The notes: generated by a model not told the origin, from the sequence alone. Shown: positions 47,325-57,382, numbered from the stretch's first letter. The stretch is DNA of 64,000 nucleotides from Burkholderia sp. Bp9142 (GCF_003853415.1 NZ_QTPP01000007.1:124001-188000); one strand, 5' to 3'. Translations and numbers: made by a program.

Positions 47325-48299
47325 ATGCCGAAAGCAATCCGATACGACCAGCCGGGCGGCCCGGACGTGATGAAGTGGGTCGATGTCGAGGTCGGCGAGC
47401 CGAAGGCGGGCGAAGTCCGCATTCGCCAGCACGCGGTCGGGCTCAACTACATCGACGTGTATTTCCGCACGGGCCTCTATCCGCAGCCGCTGCCCGGCGG
47501 CCTCGGGATGGAGGCGGCGGGCGAGGTGACGGCCGTCGGCGACGGCGTGACCGCGCTCGAGGTCGGCGACCGCGTCGCCTATGTCGGGCAGCCGCCGGGT
47601 GCGTATGCGCAGGAGCGCGTGATGCCGGCCGAGCGGCTCGTGAAGCTGCCTGACGGGATCAGCTACGACGACGCGGCATCGGTGATGCTGCAGGGGCTGA
47701 CCGCGCACTACCTGCTGCGCCGCACGTACCCGGTGAAGGCCGGCGACACGATCCTGATCCACGCGGCGGCCGGCGGCGTCGGGCTGCTCGTGTGCCAGTG
47801 GGCGAAGGCGCTCGGCGCGACCGTGATCGGGACGGTCGGATCCGACGAGAAGGCCGCGCTCGCGAAGGCGCACGGCTGCGATCATCCGGTCGTCTATACG
47901 CGCGAGAACTTCTCGCAGCGCGTGAAGGAGATCACGAACGGCGCGGGCGTGCCGGTCGTCTACGATTCGATCGGCAAGGACACCTACATCGGTTCGCTGG
48001 ACTGCCTCGCGCCGCTCGGCTACTTCGTCAGCTTCGGCAGTGCGTCGGGCCCGCTGCCGCCGATCGACTCGAAGGAGTTCTCGTCGCGCGGCTCGCTGTT
48101 CTTCACGCGCCCGACGCTGTTCTCGTACATCGCGAAGCGCGCCGATCTCGAATCCGCGGCCGCCGAGCTGTTCGACGTGATCCTGTCGGGCAAGGTGAAG
48201 ACGAGCATCAACCAGCGCTATCCGCTCGCGGAAGTCGGCCGCGCGCATGCGGACCTCGAGTCGCGCAGGACGACCGGCTCGACGATCCTCGTTCCCTGA
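47325..48299 (+). CDS. qor: NADPH:quinone oxidoreductase, zeta-crystallin type
   Basis: A 324-residue zinc-free medium-chain reductase that transfers one or two electrons from NADPH to quinones. The N-terminal GroES-like domain (GEVRIRQHAVGLNYIDVYFRTGLYP) lacks zinc ligands. The Rossmann fold has ILIHAAAGGVGLLVCQWAKALGATVIGTVGS. Length matches E. coli QorA (327). AGGAGCG precedes ATG 47325. A hairpin with a T-run follows at 48400. Confidence 0.93.
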   Translation: MPKAIRYDQPGGPDVMKWVDVEVGEPKAGEVRIRQHAVGLNYIDVYFRTGLYPQPLPGGLGMEAAGEVTAVGDGVTALEVGDRVAYVGQPPGAYAQERVMPAERLVKLPDGISYDDAASVMLQGLTAHYLLRRTYPVKAGDTILIHAAAGGVGLLVCQWAKALGATVIGTVGSDEKAALAKAHGCDHPVVYTRENFSQRVKEITNGAGVPVVYDSIGKDTYIGSLDCLAPLGYFVSFGSASGPLPPIDSKEFSSRGSLFFTRPTLFSYIAKRADLESAAAELFDVILSGKVKTSINQRYPLAEVGRAHADLESRRTTGSTILVP

Positions 48300-48399
48300 C
48301 GCATTCCCTTCGTGCCGGCACCACGCCGGCACGCGCCCTTGCGGGCGGCGCCGGCCGTCGCCCGTCCTGTCTCCCGTCCCGCCTGCCGTTCCCTGCCGC

Positions 48400-48420
48400 A
48401 CGCGTTTACGCGTTTTTTAT
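48400..48420 (+). terminator. Short hairpin plus T-run after the quinone oxidoreductase gene
   Basis: ACGCG-TTTA-CGCGT is followed at once by TTTTTAT. It lies 100 bp past the stop and overlaps a candidate KdpE site. Confidence 0.5.
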
Positions 48421-48430
48421 ACCGTCCCGA
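48405..48430 (+). promoter_or_regulatory. Candidate KdpE-binding site upstream of the kdp operon
   Basis: The T-rich stretch followed by ATACC and a C-rich end resembles the E. coli KdpE box as I remember it, at about two thirds of 26 positions. It lies 75-100 bp before the first kdp reading frame. A TTGACC at 48437-48442 could be a -35, but its -10 partner (CATAAG, 19 bp away) is poor, as expected for an activator-dependent promoter. Confidence 0.4.
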
Positions 48431-48505
48431 TCACCTTTGACCCGTCCTTTACGTGCGTTCCCATAAGGTTCTAGTCGTCCGATTTCGACGACGGAGAACA
48501 CAAAA

Positions 48506-48613
48506 ATGGATGGGGTTTTCATCGGCGCACTGGTGCTGTTCACAGCGCTGATCCTCGGTTTGCTTGCCGGTTGCGAGAAGCTCGCGCAATACGGTCGCGG
48601 GGGGCGGGCATGA
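48506..48613 (+). CDS. 35-residue membrane microprotein ahead of kdpF
   Basis: Starts [20 protein letters not shown] and continues [15 protein letters not shown]: one membrane helix, a Cys-Glu-Lys-Leu stretch at its end and a basic tail. GGAG lies upstream of the ATG. Its stop overlaps the kdpF ATG as ATGA, so it is probably coupled to kdpF. It is not one of the classical Kdp subunits. I recall similar small ORFs with an LxxCExL ending before kdpF in other bacteria, which needs checking. Function unknown; an accessory pump peptide is one guess. Confidence 0.65.
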   Translation: MDGVFIGALVLFTALILGLLAGCEKLAQYGRGGRA

Positions 48614-48702
48614 CCTGGATGCTTTGGCTGGCGGGCGCCTCGACGGCCCTGCTGTTCGCGTATCTCGTCTTTGCGCTGCTGCGCGCGGAGGACATCGAAT
48701 GA
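48610..48702 (+). CDS. kdpF: Potassium-transporting ATPase KdpF subunit
   Basis: A 30-residue single-helix peptide, [20 protein letters not shown] followed by [10 protein letters not shown]. KdpF stabilises the KdpABC complex in the inner membrane. Length and the charged C-terminal end (ALLRAEDIE, compare E. coli ALLRAE-type tails) fit the family. It overlaps both neighbours by ATGA. Confidence 0.93.
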   Translation: MTWMLWLAGASTALLFAYLVFALLRAEDIE

Positions 48703-50504
48703 ACGCGAACAATTTCTTTCAGGTGCTGCTCTTCATCGTCGTCCTGCTGGCGGCGGCGGTACCGGTTGCGCGCTACCTGGGCGCCGTGATGGACGGCAGC
48801 TCGCGCGTCGTGCGCGTGTTCGGGCCGCTCGAGCGCGCGCTGTACCGCATCGCCGGCGTCGACGCCGGCAGCGAGATGAACTGGAAGCAGTACGCGCTTG
48901 CGACGATCGCGTTCAACGCGCTCGGCGCGCTGTTCCTCTACGGCCTGCTGCGCCTGCAGGGCTTCCTGCCCGGCAACCCGCAGCAATTCGGCGCGATGAC
49001 GGCCGACGGTGCGTTCAACACGGCCGTCAGCTTCGTCACCAACACGAACTGGCAGGACTACGCACCCGAGCAGACGGTCAGCTACCTGACGCAGATGCTC
49101 GGCCTGACCGTGCAGAACTTCCTGTCGGCCGCGACCGGCATCGTCGTCGTGATCGCGCTGATCCGCGGCTTCGCGCGTCACACCGCGCAGACGATCGGCA
49201 ACTTCTGGGTCGATCTCACGCGCGTGACGTTGTACGTGCTCGTGCCGATGGCCGCGATCATCGCCGCGCTGCTGATGAGCCAGGGCGTGATCCAGAACAT
49301 GAAGGCGTACCAGGACGTGCCGGTGCTGCAGACGAGCACCTACGCCGCGCCGAAGCTCGACGCGCAGGGCAGCCCGGTCAAGGACGACAAGGGCAACCCG
49401 GTCACGGTGCCGACCGCGCTCACGAAGCAGACGCTCGCGATGGGCCCGGTCGCGTCGCAGGAAGCGATCAAGATGCTCGGCACCAACGGCGGCGGCTTCT
49501 TCAACGCGAACTCCGCGCACCCGTACGAAAACCCGACACCGTTCGCGAACTTCCTGCAGATCTTCTCGATCCTGATCATCCCGGCCGCGCTGTGCCTGGT
49601 GTTCGGCCGCGTGATCGGCGACCGCCGGCAGGGTATCGCCGTGCTCGCGGCGATGACGGTCGCGTTCGTGCTCGCGATCGGCGTCGAGGTGAGCGCCGAG
49701 CAGGCCGGCAACCCGACGCTCGCCGCGCTGCACGTCGACCAGTCGACGAACGCGATGCAGCCGGGCGGCAACATGGAAGGCAAGGAAACGCGCTTCGGGA
49801 TCGCGCAGACCGGCATCTTCACGGTCGCGACGACGGCCGCGTCGTGCGGCGCGGTCGACACGATGCACGATTCGCTGACCCCGCTCGGCGGCCTCGTGCC
49901 GATGCTGCTGATGCAGCTCGGCGAGGTGGTCTACGGCGGTGTCGGCTCCGGCCTCTACGGGATGCTCGTGTTCGCGCTGCTCGCGGTGTTCGTCGCCGGC
50001 CTGATGATCGGCCGCACGCCCGAATACGTCGGCAAGAAGATCGAGTCGTACGAGATGAAGATGGTGTCGATCGTCGTGCTGCTCACGCCGCTGCTGGTGC
50101 TGCTCGGCACGTCGATCGCGGTGCTGGCGGACGCGGGCAAGGCCGGCATCGCGAACCCGGGCCCGCACGGCTTCTCGGAAATCCTGTACGCGTTCAGCTC
50201 GGCCGCGAACAACAACGGCAGCGCGTTCGCGGGCCTCACGGTCGGCACGCCGTTCTACAACTGGATGACCGCGATCGCGATGTGGTTCGGCCGCTTCGGC
50301 ACGATCGTGCCGGTGCTGGCGATCGCCGGCTCGCTCGCCGCGAAGAAGCGCATCGCGGTGACGAGCGGCACGCTGCCGACGCACGGTCCGCTGTTCGTCG
50401 TGCTGCTGCTCGGCACCGTGCTGCTGGTGGGCGCGCTGACCTATGTGCCGGCGCTCGCGCTCGGCCCGGGCGTCGAGCACCTGATGATGTGGCTGGGCGC
50501 GTGA
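48699..50504 (+). CDS. kdpA: Potassium-transporting ATPase KdpA subunit
   Basis: Potassium-selective channel-like subunit of the high-affinity pump. The 601-residue protein has about ten membrane helices and four selectivity-filter regions, visible as [55 protein letters not shown] and [15 protein letters not shown]. Length is slightly above E. coli (557) because of an extracellular loop with [16 protein letters not shown]. Start [11 protein letters not shown] overlaps the kdpF stop. Confidence 0.97.
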   Translation: MNANNFFQVLLFIVVLLAAAVPVARYLGAVMDGSSRVVRVFGPLERALYRIAGVDAGSEMNWKQYALATIAFNALGALFLYGLLRLQGFLPGNPQQFGAMTADGAFNTAVSFVTNTNWQDYAPEQTVSYLTQMLGLTVQNFLSAATGIVVVIALIRGFARHTAQTIGNFWVDLTRVTLYVLVPMAAIIAALLMSQGVIQNMKAYQDVPVLQTSTYAAPKLDAQGSPVKDDKGNPVTVPTALTKQTLAMGPVASQEAIKMLGTNGGGFFNANSAHPYENPTPFANFLQIFSILIIPAALCLVFGRVIGDRRQGIAVLAAMTVAFVLAIGVEVSAEQAGNPTLAALHVDQSTNAMQPGGNMEGKETRFGIAQTGIFTVATTAASCGAVDTMHDSLTPLGGLVPMLLMQLGEVVYGGVGSGLYGMLVFALLAVFVAGLMIGRTPEYVGKKIESYEMKMVSIVVLLTPLLVLLGTSIAVLADAGKAGIANPGPHGFSEILYAFSSAANNNGSAFAGLTVGTPFYNWMTAIAMWFGRFGTIVPVLAIAGSLAAKKRIAVTSGTLPTHGPLFVVLLLGTVLLVGALTYVPALALGPGVEHLMMWLGA

Positions 50505-50558
50505 CGCGCGCCCGCATGGCGACACATTGAAAAGACTGAAGAGCTTGAAGAGATCGCA

Positions 50559-52670
50559 ATGACTCAACATTCCGCAACACGGTCCATGTTCGATCCGGCG
50601 CTGCTGCGTCCGGCGATCGTGGATTCGTTCAAGAAACTCACGCCGCGCACGCAGTTCCGCAACCCGGTGATGTTCTGCGTGTACGTCGGCAGCATCCTGA
50701 CCACGATCCTGTGGATCGCGGCGCTCGCCGGCCAGGCCGAGGCGCCGGCAGGCTTCATCCTCGCGATCGCGCTGTGGCTGTGGTTCACCGTGCTGTTCGC
50801 GAACTTCGCCGAGGCGCTCGCCGAAGGGCGCTCGAAGGCGCAGGCCGCGTCGCTGCGCAGCGCGAAGAAGGACGTGATGGCGAAGAAGCTGAACGAGCCG
50901 CATCCGAAGTCGCCGATCCGCATCACGACCGCGTCCGACCTGCGCAAAGGCGACGTCGTGCTGGTCGAGGCCGGCGACGTGATCCCGGCCGACGGCGAAG
51001 TCGTCGAAGGTGTCGCATCGGTCGACGAATCGGCGATCACCGGCGAATCCGCACCGGTGATCCGCGAGTCGGGTGGCGACTTCTCGTCGGTGACGGGCGG
51101 CACGCGCGTGCTGTCCGACTGGATCGTCGTGACGGTCACCGCGAACCCCGGCGAGGCGTTCCTCGACCGGATGATCGCGATGGTCGAAGGCGCGAAGCGC
51201 AAGAAGACGCCGAACGAGGTCGCGCTGACGATCCTGCTCGTCGCGCTGACGATCGTGATGCTGCTCGCGACCGCGACGCTGCTGCCGTTCTCGATGTTCT
51301 CGGTCGAAGCGATGAAGGCCGGCCACGTGGTGACGATCACCGTGCTCGTCGCGCTGCTGGTGTGCCTGATCCCGACGACGATCGGCGGCCTGCTGTCCGC
51401 GATCGGCGTGGCCGGGATGAGCCGGATGATGCAGGCGAACGTGATCGCGACGTCGGGCCGCGCGGTGGAAGCGGCCGGCGACGTCGACGTGCTGCTGCTC
51501 GACAAGACCGGCACGATCACGCTCGGCAATCGCCAGGCGTCGATGTTCGTGCCGGCGCCGGGCGTGACCGAGGAAGCGCTGGCCGACGCCGCGCAACTGT
51601 CGTCGCTCGCCGACGAAACGCCGGAAGGGCGCAGCATCGTCGTGCTCGCGAAGGAACGCTTCAACATCCGCCAGCGCGACATGGCGCAACTGCACGCGAC
51701 GTTCCTCGGCTTTTCCGCGCAGACGCGGATGAGCGGCGTCGATCTATCCCCCAACGGGACTTCCTCCGGGGTGCCCGGTCGCGAGATCCGCAAGGGCGCC
51801 GCCGACGCGATTCGCCGCTACGTCGAGAGCCACGGCAGCCGCTTCCCGGAAGAAGTGCGCCGCGCGGTCGACGACGTCGCGCGCCGCGGCAGCACGCCGC
51901 TCGTCGTGGCCGACCTGCACGACGGCGTGGCGCGCGTGCTGGGCGTGATCGAACTGAAGGACATCGTGAAGGGCGGCATCAAGGAGCGCTTCGCCGAATT
52001 GCGCAAGATGGGCATCAAGACCGTGATGGTGACGGGCGACAACCGGCTGACGGCCGCGGCGATCGCGGCGGAAGCGGGCGTCGACGACTTCCTCGCGGAA
52101 GCGACGCCGGAAACCAAGCTCGCGACGATTCGCGAGCACCAGGCGGCCGGCCGGCTCGTCGCGATGACGGGCGACGGCACCAACGACGCGCCGGCGCTCG
52201 CCCAGGCCGACGTGGCGGTGGCGATGAACACCGGCACGCAGGCGGCGAAGGAAGCCGGCAACATGGTCGACCTCGACTCGAACCCGACGAAGCTGATCGA
52301 GATCGTCGAGATCGGCAAGCAGATGCTGATGACGCGCGGCTCGCTGACGACGTTCTCGATCGCGAACGACATCGCGAAGTATTTCGCGATCATCCCGGCC
52401 GCGTTCGTGACGACGTATCCGCAGCTGCGCGTGCTCGACATCATGCATTTGACGTCACCCGCATCCGCGATCCTGTCGGCGGTGATCTTCAACGCGCTGA
52501 TCATCGTCGCGCTGATCCCGCTCGCGCTGAAGGGCGTCACCTACCGGCCGCTCGGCGCCGCGTCGCTCTTGCGCCGCAACCTGCTGGTGTACGGCCTCGG
52601 CGGCGTGCTGCTGCCGTTCCCGTTCATCAAGCTGATCGACATGACGCTCGCCGCGCTCGGCTGGGCCTGA
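50559..52670 (+). CDS. kdpB: Potassium-transporting ATPase KdpB subunit
   Basis: P-type ATPase subunit that energises uptake. The 703-residue protein has the TGES actuator motif (ITGESAPVI), the phosphorylated Asp315 in DKTGTIT, nucleotide-binding [10 protein letters not shown] and hinge [22 protein letters not shown]. Between residues about 397 and 406 it has an extra stretch ([10 protein letters not shown]) relative to E. coli KdpB, encoded with codons unusual for the gene. Phosphorylation and transport residues are intact. It follows kdpA by 54 bp. Confidence 0.97.
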   Translation: MTQHSATRSMFDPALLRPAIVDSFKKLTPRTQFRNPVMFCVYVGSILTTILWIAALAGQAEAPAGFILAIALWLWFTVLFANFAEALAEGRSKAQAASLRSAKKDVMAKKLNEPHPKSPIRITTASDLRKGDVVLVEAGDVIPADGEVVEGVASVDESAITGESAPVIRESGGDFSSVTGGTRVLSDWIVVTVTANPGEAFLDRMIAMVEGAKRKKTPNEVALTILLVALTIVMLLATATLLPFSMFSVEAMKAGHVVTITVLVALLVCLIPTTIGGLLSAIGVAGMSRMMQANVIATSGRAVEAAGDVDVLLLDKTGTITLGNRQASMFVPAPGVTEEALADAAQLSSLADETPEGRSIVVLAKERFNIRQRDMAQLHATFLGFSAQTRMSGVDLSPNGTSSGVPGREIRKGAADAIRRYVESHGSRFPEEVRRAVDDVARRGSTPLVVADLHDGVARVLGVIELKDIVKGGIKERFAELRKMGIKTVMVTGDNRLTAAAIAAEAGVDDFLAEATPETKLATIREHQAAGRLVAMTGDGTNDAPALAQADVAVAMNTGTQAAKEAGNMVDLDSNPTKLIEIVEIGKQMLMTRGSLTTFSIANDIAKYFAIIPAAFVTTYPQLRVLDIMHLTSPASAILSAVIFNALIIVALIPLALKGVTYRPLGAASLLRRNLLVYGLGGVLLPFPFIKLIDMTLAALGWA
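51747..51776 (+). repeat. Candidate 30-bp in-frame insertion in kdpB
   Basis: Encodes about ten residues not present in the E. coli protein, just before the nucleotide-binding KGAADA motif. Codons such as CTA, ACT, TCC and GGG differ from the GC-ending choices around it, and CCCC/GGGG ends give it partial palindromy. Its boundaries are inferred by comparison from memory. Confidence 0.4.
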
Positions 52671-52694
52671 TGCGCCGTACCTGAAGGAACCCTC

Positions 52695-53276
52695 ATGAAA
52701 ACGTTGATTCGCCCGCTCGCCGTGATCTTTGTCGTACTGACCGTCGTGACGGGGCTCGCTTACCCGGCCGTGATGACCGTGTTCGGCCAGGCCGTGTTCC
52801 CGTCGCAGGCGAACGGCAGCCTGATCGAGCAGGACGGCCGCGCGGTCGGCTCCGCGCTGATCGGCCAGCCGTTCGACGCGCCGAAGTACTTCTGGGGCCG
52901 GCTGTCGGCCACGTCGCCGATGCCGTACAACGCGAGCGGCTCCGGCGGCTCGAACCTCGGTCCGCTGAATCCATCGCTCGCCGACCAGGTGAAGGCGCGC
53001 ATCGCCGCGCTGCGCGACGCGGGCACCGACATGTCGCAGCCCGTGCCCGTCGACCTCGTGACGGCGTCGGCGAGCGGCCTCGACCCGGAGATCACGCCGG
53101 CCGCCGCCGCGTATCAGGTCGAGCGTGTCGCGAAGGCGCGCAACCTGACGGCGGACGCGGTGGCGCAGCTCGTCGCCGCGAACACGACGGGCCGCCAGTT
53201 CGGTGTGCTCGGCGAGCCGCGCGTGAACGTGCTGAAGCTGAACCTCGCGCTCGACGCGGCGCAGGCCGCGCACTGA
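52695..53276 (+). CDS. kdpC: Potassium-transporting ATPase KdpC subunit
   Basis: A 193-residue single-pass subunit that assists ATP binding and assembly. N-terminal helix [21 protein letters not shown], then [21 protein letters not shown] and [17 protein letters not shown], which are family hallmarks. C-terminus [18 protein letters not shown] is typical. It starts 24 bp after kdpB and is followed by two hairpins. Confidence 0.97.
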   Translation: MKTLIRPLAVIFVVLTVVTGLAYPAVMTVFGQAVFPSQANGSLIEQDGRAVGSALIGQPFDAPKYFWGRLSATSPMPYNASGSGGSNLGPLNPSLADQVKARIAALRDAGTDMSQPVPVDLVTASASGLDPEITPAAAAYQVERVAKARNLTADAVAQLVAANTTGRQFGVLGEPRVNVLKLNLALDAAQAAH

Positions 53277-53290
53277 GCGCGGATCCGGAC

Positions 53291-53320
53291 GCCCCGGCGC
53301 GACTTGCGGCGCGCCGGGGC
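53291..53320 (+). terminator. First of two tandem hairpins after kdpC
   Basis: An 11-bp stem GCCCCGGCGCG/CGCGCCGGGGC with an eight-base loop is followed by AGACTTTT. Confidence 0.6.
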
Positions 53321-53330
53321 AGACTTTTCC

Positions 53331-53358
53331 GACGGCGCATGCGCCGTCTTTGCCTTTT
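53331..53358 (+). terminator. Second tandem hairpin after kdpC
   Basis: GACGGCGCATGCGCCGTC is a perfect 18-bp palindrome followed by TTTGCCTTTT. It lies 60-90 bp before kdpD. Confidence 0.6.
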
Positions 53359-53421
53359 GCGGCGATTTGGAACAACAATGCCTGTACTCGCGCGCAATCC
53401 GGCGCTTCGCCTTCCTCACGC

Positions 53422-56256
53422 ATGAACCGCCCCGATCCCGACCAACTCCTCGACAAGCTGCAGCGCGACGAAGAAAAGCAGCGGCGCGGCCAGCTCAAGA
53501 TCTTCTTCGGCGCGTCCGCCGGCGTCGGCAAGACCTACGCGATGCTGCAGGCCGCGCGCCAGCGCCGGCAGGACGGTGTCGACGTCGTCGTCGGCATCGT
53601 CGAGACCCACGGCCGCGGCGAAACCGCCGCGCTGCTCGACGGCCTCGACGTGCTGCCGCTCGCGCGCCTCGCGTATCGCGGCCGCACGCTTGCCGAATTC
53701 GATCTCGACGGCGCGCTCGCGCGTGCACCGCAGCTGATCCTCGTCGACGAACTCGCGCATTCGAACGTGCAGGGCGCGCGCCACCTGAAGCGCTGGCAGG
53801 ACGTCTACGAACTGCTCGACGCGGGCATCGACGTGTACACCACCGTCAACGTCCAGCACCTCGAAAGCCTGAACGACGTGGTCGGCGCGATCACCGGCAT
53901 CCGCGTGTGGGAGACCGTGCCCGACCGCGTGTTCGACGCGGCCGACGAGGTCACGCTGGTCGACCTGCCGGCCGAGGAGCTGCTCGAGCGGATGCGCGAC
54001 GGCAAGGTGTATCTCGCGCAGCAGGCCGAGCGCGCGGTGCGCAACTTCTTCCGCAAGGGCAACCTGATCGCGCTGCGCGAACTGGCGCTGCGCCGCACGG
54101 CCGACCGCGTCGACGCGCAGATGCGCGAGTACCGGGCCGACCGTTCGATCCAGCGCATCTGGCAGGCGCGTGAGCGGCTGCTCGTGTGCATCGGGCCCGG
54201 CCCCGAGGCGCCGACGCTGGTGCGCGCGGCCGCGCGCCTCGCCGCGAGCGTGAGGGCCGACTGGATCGCCGTGTACGTCGAGACGCCGCGGCTGCAGCGG
54301 CTGCCCGACGCGCGGCGGCAGCGCACGCTCGATGCGCTGAAGCTCGCGGCCGAGCTCGGCGCGGAGACGGCGACGCTCGCTGGCGACGACGCGGTCGCCG
54401 CGCTGATCGGCTATGCGCAGGTGCGCAACGTGTCGAAGATCGTCGCGGGCGGCTCGCCGAAGGTCGGCCTCGCGCGCCGCTTCGCGCGGCCGTTCGGCGA
54501 AAAGCTCGCCGAACGCGCGGGCGACGTCGACCTGATGCTGCTCCGCGCGTCGGCGAGCGACGAAGTGCGCGCGGCGCCGCTCGACGCGCGCGCACGCGAC
54601 TGGCGCGATGCGTTCGCGCAATTCGGCATGCGGCGTTCGCCGCCGCGTCACTACCTGTTTGCGGCCGCGATCTGCGCGGCGATCACCGGTGTCGCGACCA
54701 TCGTGTCCGCGCGGCTCGACCTCACGAACCTCGTGATGCTGTACCTGCTCGGCGTCGTGTTCTCGGCCGTGCGGCTCGGACGCGGCCCGGGCGTGCTGCA
54801 GTCGTTCCTGTCGGTCGCCGCGTTCGACTTCTTCTTCGTGCCGCCGCGCATGTCGTTCTCGGTCAGCGACACGCAATACCTGCTGACCTTCTTCGGGATG
54901 CTGCTCACGTCGCTCGTGATCAGCCACCTGACGTCGACGCTCACGCGCCAGGCAAGCATCGCGCAGCGCCGCGAGCGCCGCACCGGCGCGATCTACGCGA
55001 TGGCGCGCGAACTCGGCGCGGCGCTGACGACCGAGCAGATCGTCGAGATCGGCAGCCGCCACGTGGGCGAGGTGTTCCGCGCGCGCGTCGCGTTCCTGCT
55101 GCCCGACAGCGCGGATCAGGTGCGGCAGAAGATCGAGGAGCCCGACGCGGTCGTCACGCTGACGGGCGCGGATCTCGACTGCGACGTCGGCCAGTGGGTG
55201 TACGACCAGCAGAAGCCGGCCGGCCGCGGCACCGACACGCTGCCCGCGACCGCCGCGCTGTACCTGCCGCTGAAGGCGCCGATGCGCACGCGCGGCGTGC
55301 TCGCGGTGGCGTCGCGCGATCCGCGCGAACTCGAGGTGCCCGAGCAGTTGCGCATGCTCGATGCGTTCGCCGCGCAGATCGCGCTCGCGCTCGAGCGCGT
55401 GCACTACGTCGAGATCGCGCGCGACGCGCTCGTCAACATGGAGTCCGAGCGGCTGCGCAACTCGCTGCTGTCGGCAATCTCGCACGACCTGCGCACGCCG
55501 CTCACGACGATCGTCGGCTTTTCGTCGATGCTCGCGAACGCACGCGCGGCCGCGCCCACACCGGCGGCCGAACGGTCCGCGCAGCGCGAAGCCGAGCTCG
55601 TCGACGCGATCCACGACGAGGCGCTGCGGATGACGGGCATCGTCACGAACCTGCTCGACATGGCGCGGTTGCAGGCCGGCAGCCTGCAGCTCAAGCGCCA
55701 GTGGTCGCTGCTCGAGGAAACCGTCGGCGCCGCGCTCGCCGCGTGCAAGCGCGTGCTCGCGCGCCATCCCGCGCACGTGTCGCTGCCGGCCGACCTGCCG
55801 CTGTTGCAGATGGACGCGGTGCTGATGGAGCGGCTGTTCACCAACCTGTTCGAGAATGCGGCGAAGTACACGCCGGCCGACACGTCGATCGAGATCGGTG
55901 CGGAACGCGTGACCGACGACGGACACCCGTTCGTGCGCGTGCACGTCGACGACCACGGCCCGGGCCTGCCGGCCGGGATGGAAACGCGGATCTTCGACAA
56001 GTTCACGCGCGGCGAGAAGGAATCGGCGACGCCGGGCATCGGGCTCGGCCTCGCGATCTGTCGCGCGATCGTCGAGGCGCATGGCGGTAGAATCGGCGCG
56101 CTCAACCGTACCGGGCCCGACGGCCGCGTGACGGGTGCGCGCTTCTGGTTCACGCTGCCGGTCGACACGCCGCCGGCCGTGCCTGTCGTACCCGACGACG
56201 AAATCGACGTGCCCGGCGCATCGTCTCCCTCCGAGCCATTGCCAGACCATGAGTGA
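53422..56256 (+). CDS. kdpD: Potassium-sensing histidine kinase
   Basis: A 944-residue sensor that controls kdp expression through KdpE. The N-terminal KdpD domain has Walker A GASAGVGKT (30-38); a universal-stress-like domain follows to about 390, then four membrane helices (about 410-520), a GAF-like domain, and a kinase core with His688 in SAISHDLRTPLTTIVGF. The ATP site shows NLFENAAKYTP and GIGLGLAICRAIVEAHGG. A Pro/Glu-rich tail of about 35 residues ends the protein. ATG 53422 starts MNRPDPDQLL; an earlier start at 53350 is unlikely. It overlaps kdpE by 8 bp. Confidence 0.96.
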   Translation: MNRPDPDQLLDKLQRDEEKQRRGQLKIFFGASAGVGKTYAMLQAARQRRQDGVDVVVGIVETHGRGETAALLDGLDVLPLARLAYRGRTLAEFDLDGALARAPQLILVDELAHSNVQGARHLKRWQDVYELLDAGIDVYTTVNVQHLESLNDVVGAITGIRVWETVPDRVFDAADEVTLVDLPAEELLERMRDGKVYLAQQAERAVRNFFRKGNLIALRELALRRTADRVDAQMREYRADRSIQRIWQARERLLVCIGPGPEAPTLVRAAARLAASVRADWIAVYVETPRLQRLPDARRQRTLDALKLAAELGAETATLAGDDAVAALIGYAQVRNVSKIVAGGSPKVGLARRFARPFGEKLAERAGDVDLMLLRASASDEVRAAPLDARARDWRDAFAQFGMRRSPPRHYLFAAAICAAITGVATIVSARLDLTNLVMLYLLGVVFSAVRLGRGPGVLQSFLSVAAFDFFFVPPRMSFSVSDTQYLLTFFGMLLTSLVISHLTSTLTRQASIAQRRERRTGAIYAMARELGAALTTEQIVEIGSRHVGEVFRARVAFLLPDSADQVRQKIEEPDAVVTLTGADLDCDVGQWVYDQQKPAGRGTDTLPATAALYLPLKAPMRTRGVLAVASRDPRELEVPEQLRMLDAFAAQIALALERVHYVEIARDALVNMESERLRNSLLSAISHDLRTPLTTIVGFSSMLANARAAAPTPAAERSAQREAELVDAIHDEALRMTGIVTNLLDMARLQAGSLQLKRQWSLLEETVGAALAACKRVLARHPAHVSLPADLPLLQMDAVLMERLFTNLFENAAKYTPADTSIEIGAERVTDDGHPFVRVHVDDHGPGLPAGMETRIFDKFTRGEKESATPGIGLGLAICRAIVEAHGGRIGALNRTGPDGRVTGARFWFTLPVDTPPAVPVVPDDEIDVPGASSPSEPLPDHE

Positions 56257-56947
56257 ACCGAGCCTGACCGTCGTCCTGATCGAGGACGAAAAACAGATCC
56301 GCCGTTTCGTGCGCGCCGCGCTCGAGGAGGAGGACATCGCCGTGTTCGAGGCTCAGACGGGCAAGCAGGGGCTGATCGACGCGGCGACCCGCAAGCCCGA
56401 TCTCGTGATCGTCGACCTCGGCCTGCCCGACACCGACGGCCTCGACGTGATCCGCGAGCTGCGCGGCTGGTCCGAGGTGCCGGTGATCGTGCTGTCGGCG
56501 CGCACGCAGGAAGAGGAGAAGGTCGCCGCGCTCGACGCGGGCGCCGACGACTACCTGACCAAGCCGTTCGGCGTGTCCGAGCTGCGCGCGCGGATCCGCG
56601 CGCAACTGCGCCGGCGCAACCAGGGCGGCGCGAACGAGTCGCCGAAGGTGAGCTTCGGCGGCGTGACCGTCGATCTCGCGCTGCGCCAGGTGTGGCGAGA
56701 CGGCGAGATCGTGCACCTGACGCCGCTCGAGTACCGGCTGCTCGCGACGCTCGTCCGGCACGCGGGACGCGTGCTCACGCATCGCCAGCTGCTGCGCGAC
56801 GTGTGGGGGCCGACGCACGTCGAGAGCCATCACTACCTGCGCATCTACATGGCGCACCTGCGCCAGAAGCTCGAGCGCGATCCCGCGCAGCCCGAGCACA
56901 TCGTCACCGAAACAGGTGTCGGCTACCGGCTCGTCGGCGCCGCTTGA
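56249..56947 (+). CDS. kdpE: KdpE response regulator
   Basis: A 232-residue OmpR-type regulator that activates kdpFABC. The receiver domain has acidic pocket IEDEK, phospho-acceptor Asp56 in VIVDLGLP and Lys in TKPFG. The C-terminal winged helix (LTPLEYRLLATLVRHAGRVLTHRQLL...YLRIYMAHLRQKLE) binds DNA. ATG 56249 overlaps the kdpD stop. A candidate target site lies at 48405-48430. Confidence 0.96.
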   Translation: MSEPSLTVVLIEDEKQIRRFVRAALEEEDIAVFEAQTGKQGLIDAATRKPDLVIVDLGLPDTDGLDVIRELRGWSEVPVIVLSARTQEEEKVAALDAGADDYLTKPFGVSELRARIRAQLRRRNQGGANESPKVSFGGVTVDLALRQVWRDGEIVHLTPLEYRLLATLVRHAGRVLTHRQLLRDVWGPTHVESHHYLRIYMAHLRQKLERDPAQPEHIVTETGVGYRLVGAA

Positions 56948-57097
56948 TGCCCGCCGCGTGATGCGGCCGGAATGCAAGGCAGCACGCCGGTGAAGTTGCA
57001 TCGGCGCGACATTGCCGCCGCATGCGCCGGCCGCGCACACCGGCCACGCATTCCCCGCTATGCTGACCGTTCCGCGAACGAAATCGAGGAGCGTGCA

Positions 57098-57382
57098 ATG
57101 TCCGTCCGTCTCGTCGTCATCTGTGCGCTGGCGCTCGCTGCGCCCGGCGCGTTCGCGCAGCCGCTGCCGCCCGGGCAGCAGCCTTCGGCGCCGCAAGCGG
57201 CGCTCGCCAATCCCGCGTCGGTCAACTGCGAGAAGCTCGGCGGCCGCCACGTGATCCGCAACCTGCCGCGCGGGCAGGTCGGGATGTGCGTGTTCAAGGA
57301 CGGCCGCGTGTGCGACGAGTGGGCGCTGTATCGCGACGATCGCTGCGTCGGCGACGTGGGCGCCAAGCGCGTGTCGAACTGA
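57098..57382 (+). CDS. DUF333 family small exported protein
   Basis: A 94-residue protein with signal peptide VICALALAAPGAFA and the DUF333 pattern: NPASVNCEKLGG, then GMCVFKDGRVCDEWALYRDDRC, with four cysteines suggesting two disulfides. Members are sometimes called putative hemolysins but no such activity is shown. GAGGAG precedes the ATG. Function unknown. Confidence 0.82.
   Translation: MSVRLVVICALALAAPGAFAQPLPPGQQPSAPQAALANPASVNCEKLGGRHVIRNLPRGQVGMCVFKDGRVCDEWALYRDDRCVGDVGAKRVSN

Noticed and set aside
48540..51695. Very long minus-strand frame (1051 codons) opposite kdpF-kdpA-kdpB
   Set aside because: High GC in third positions creates stop-free antisense frames. The product is Arg/His-rich without domains, while the plus strand encodes complete Kdp subunits.
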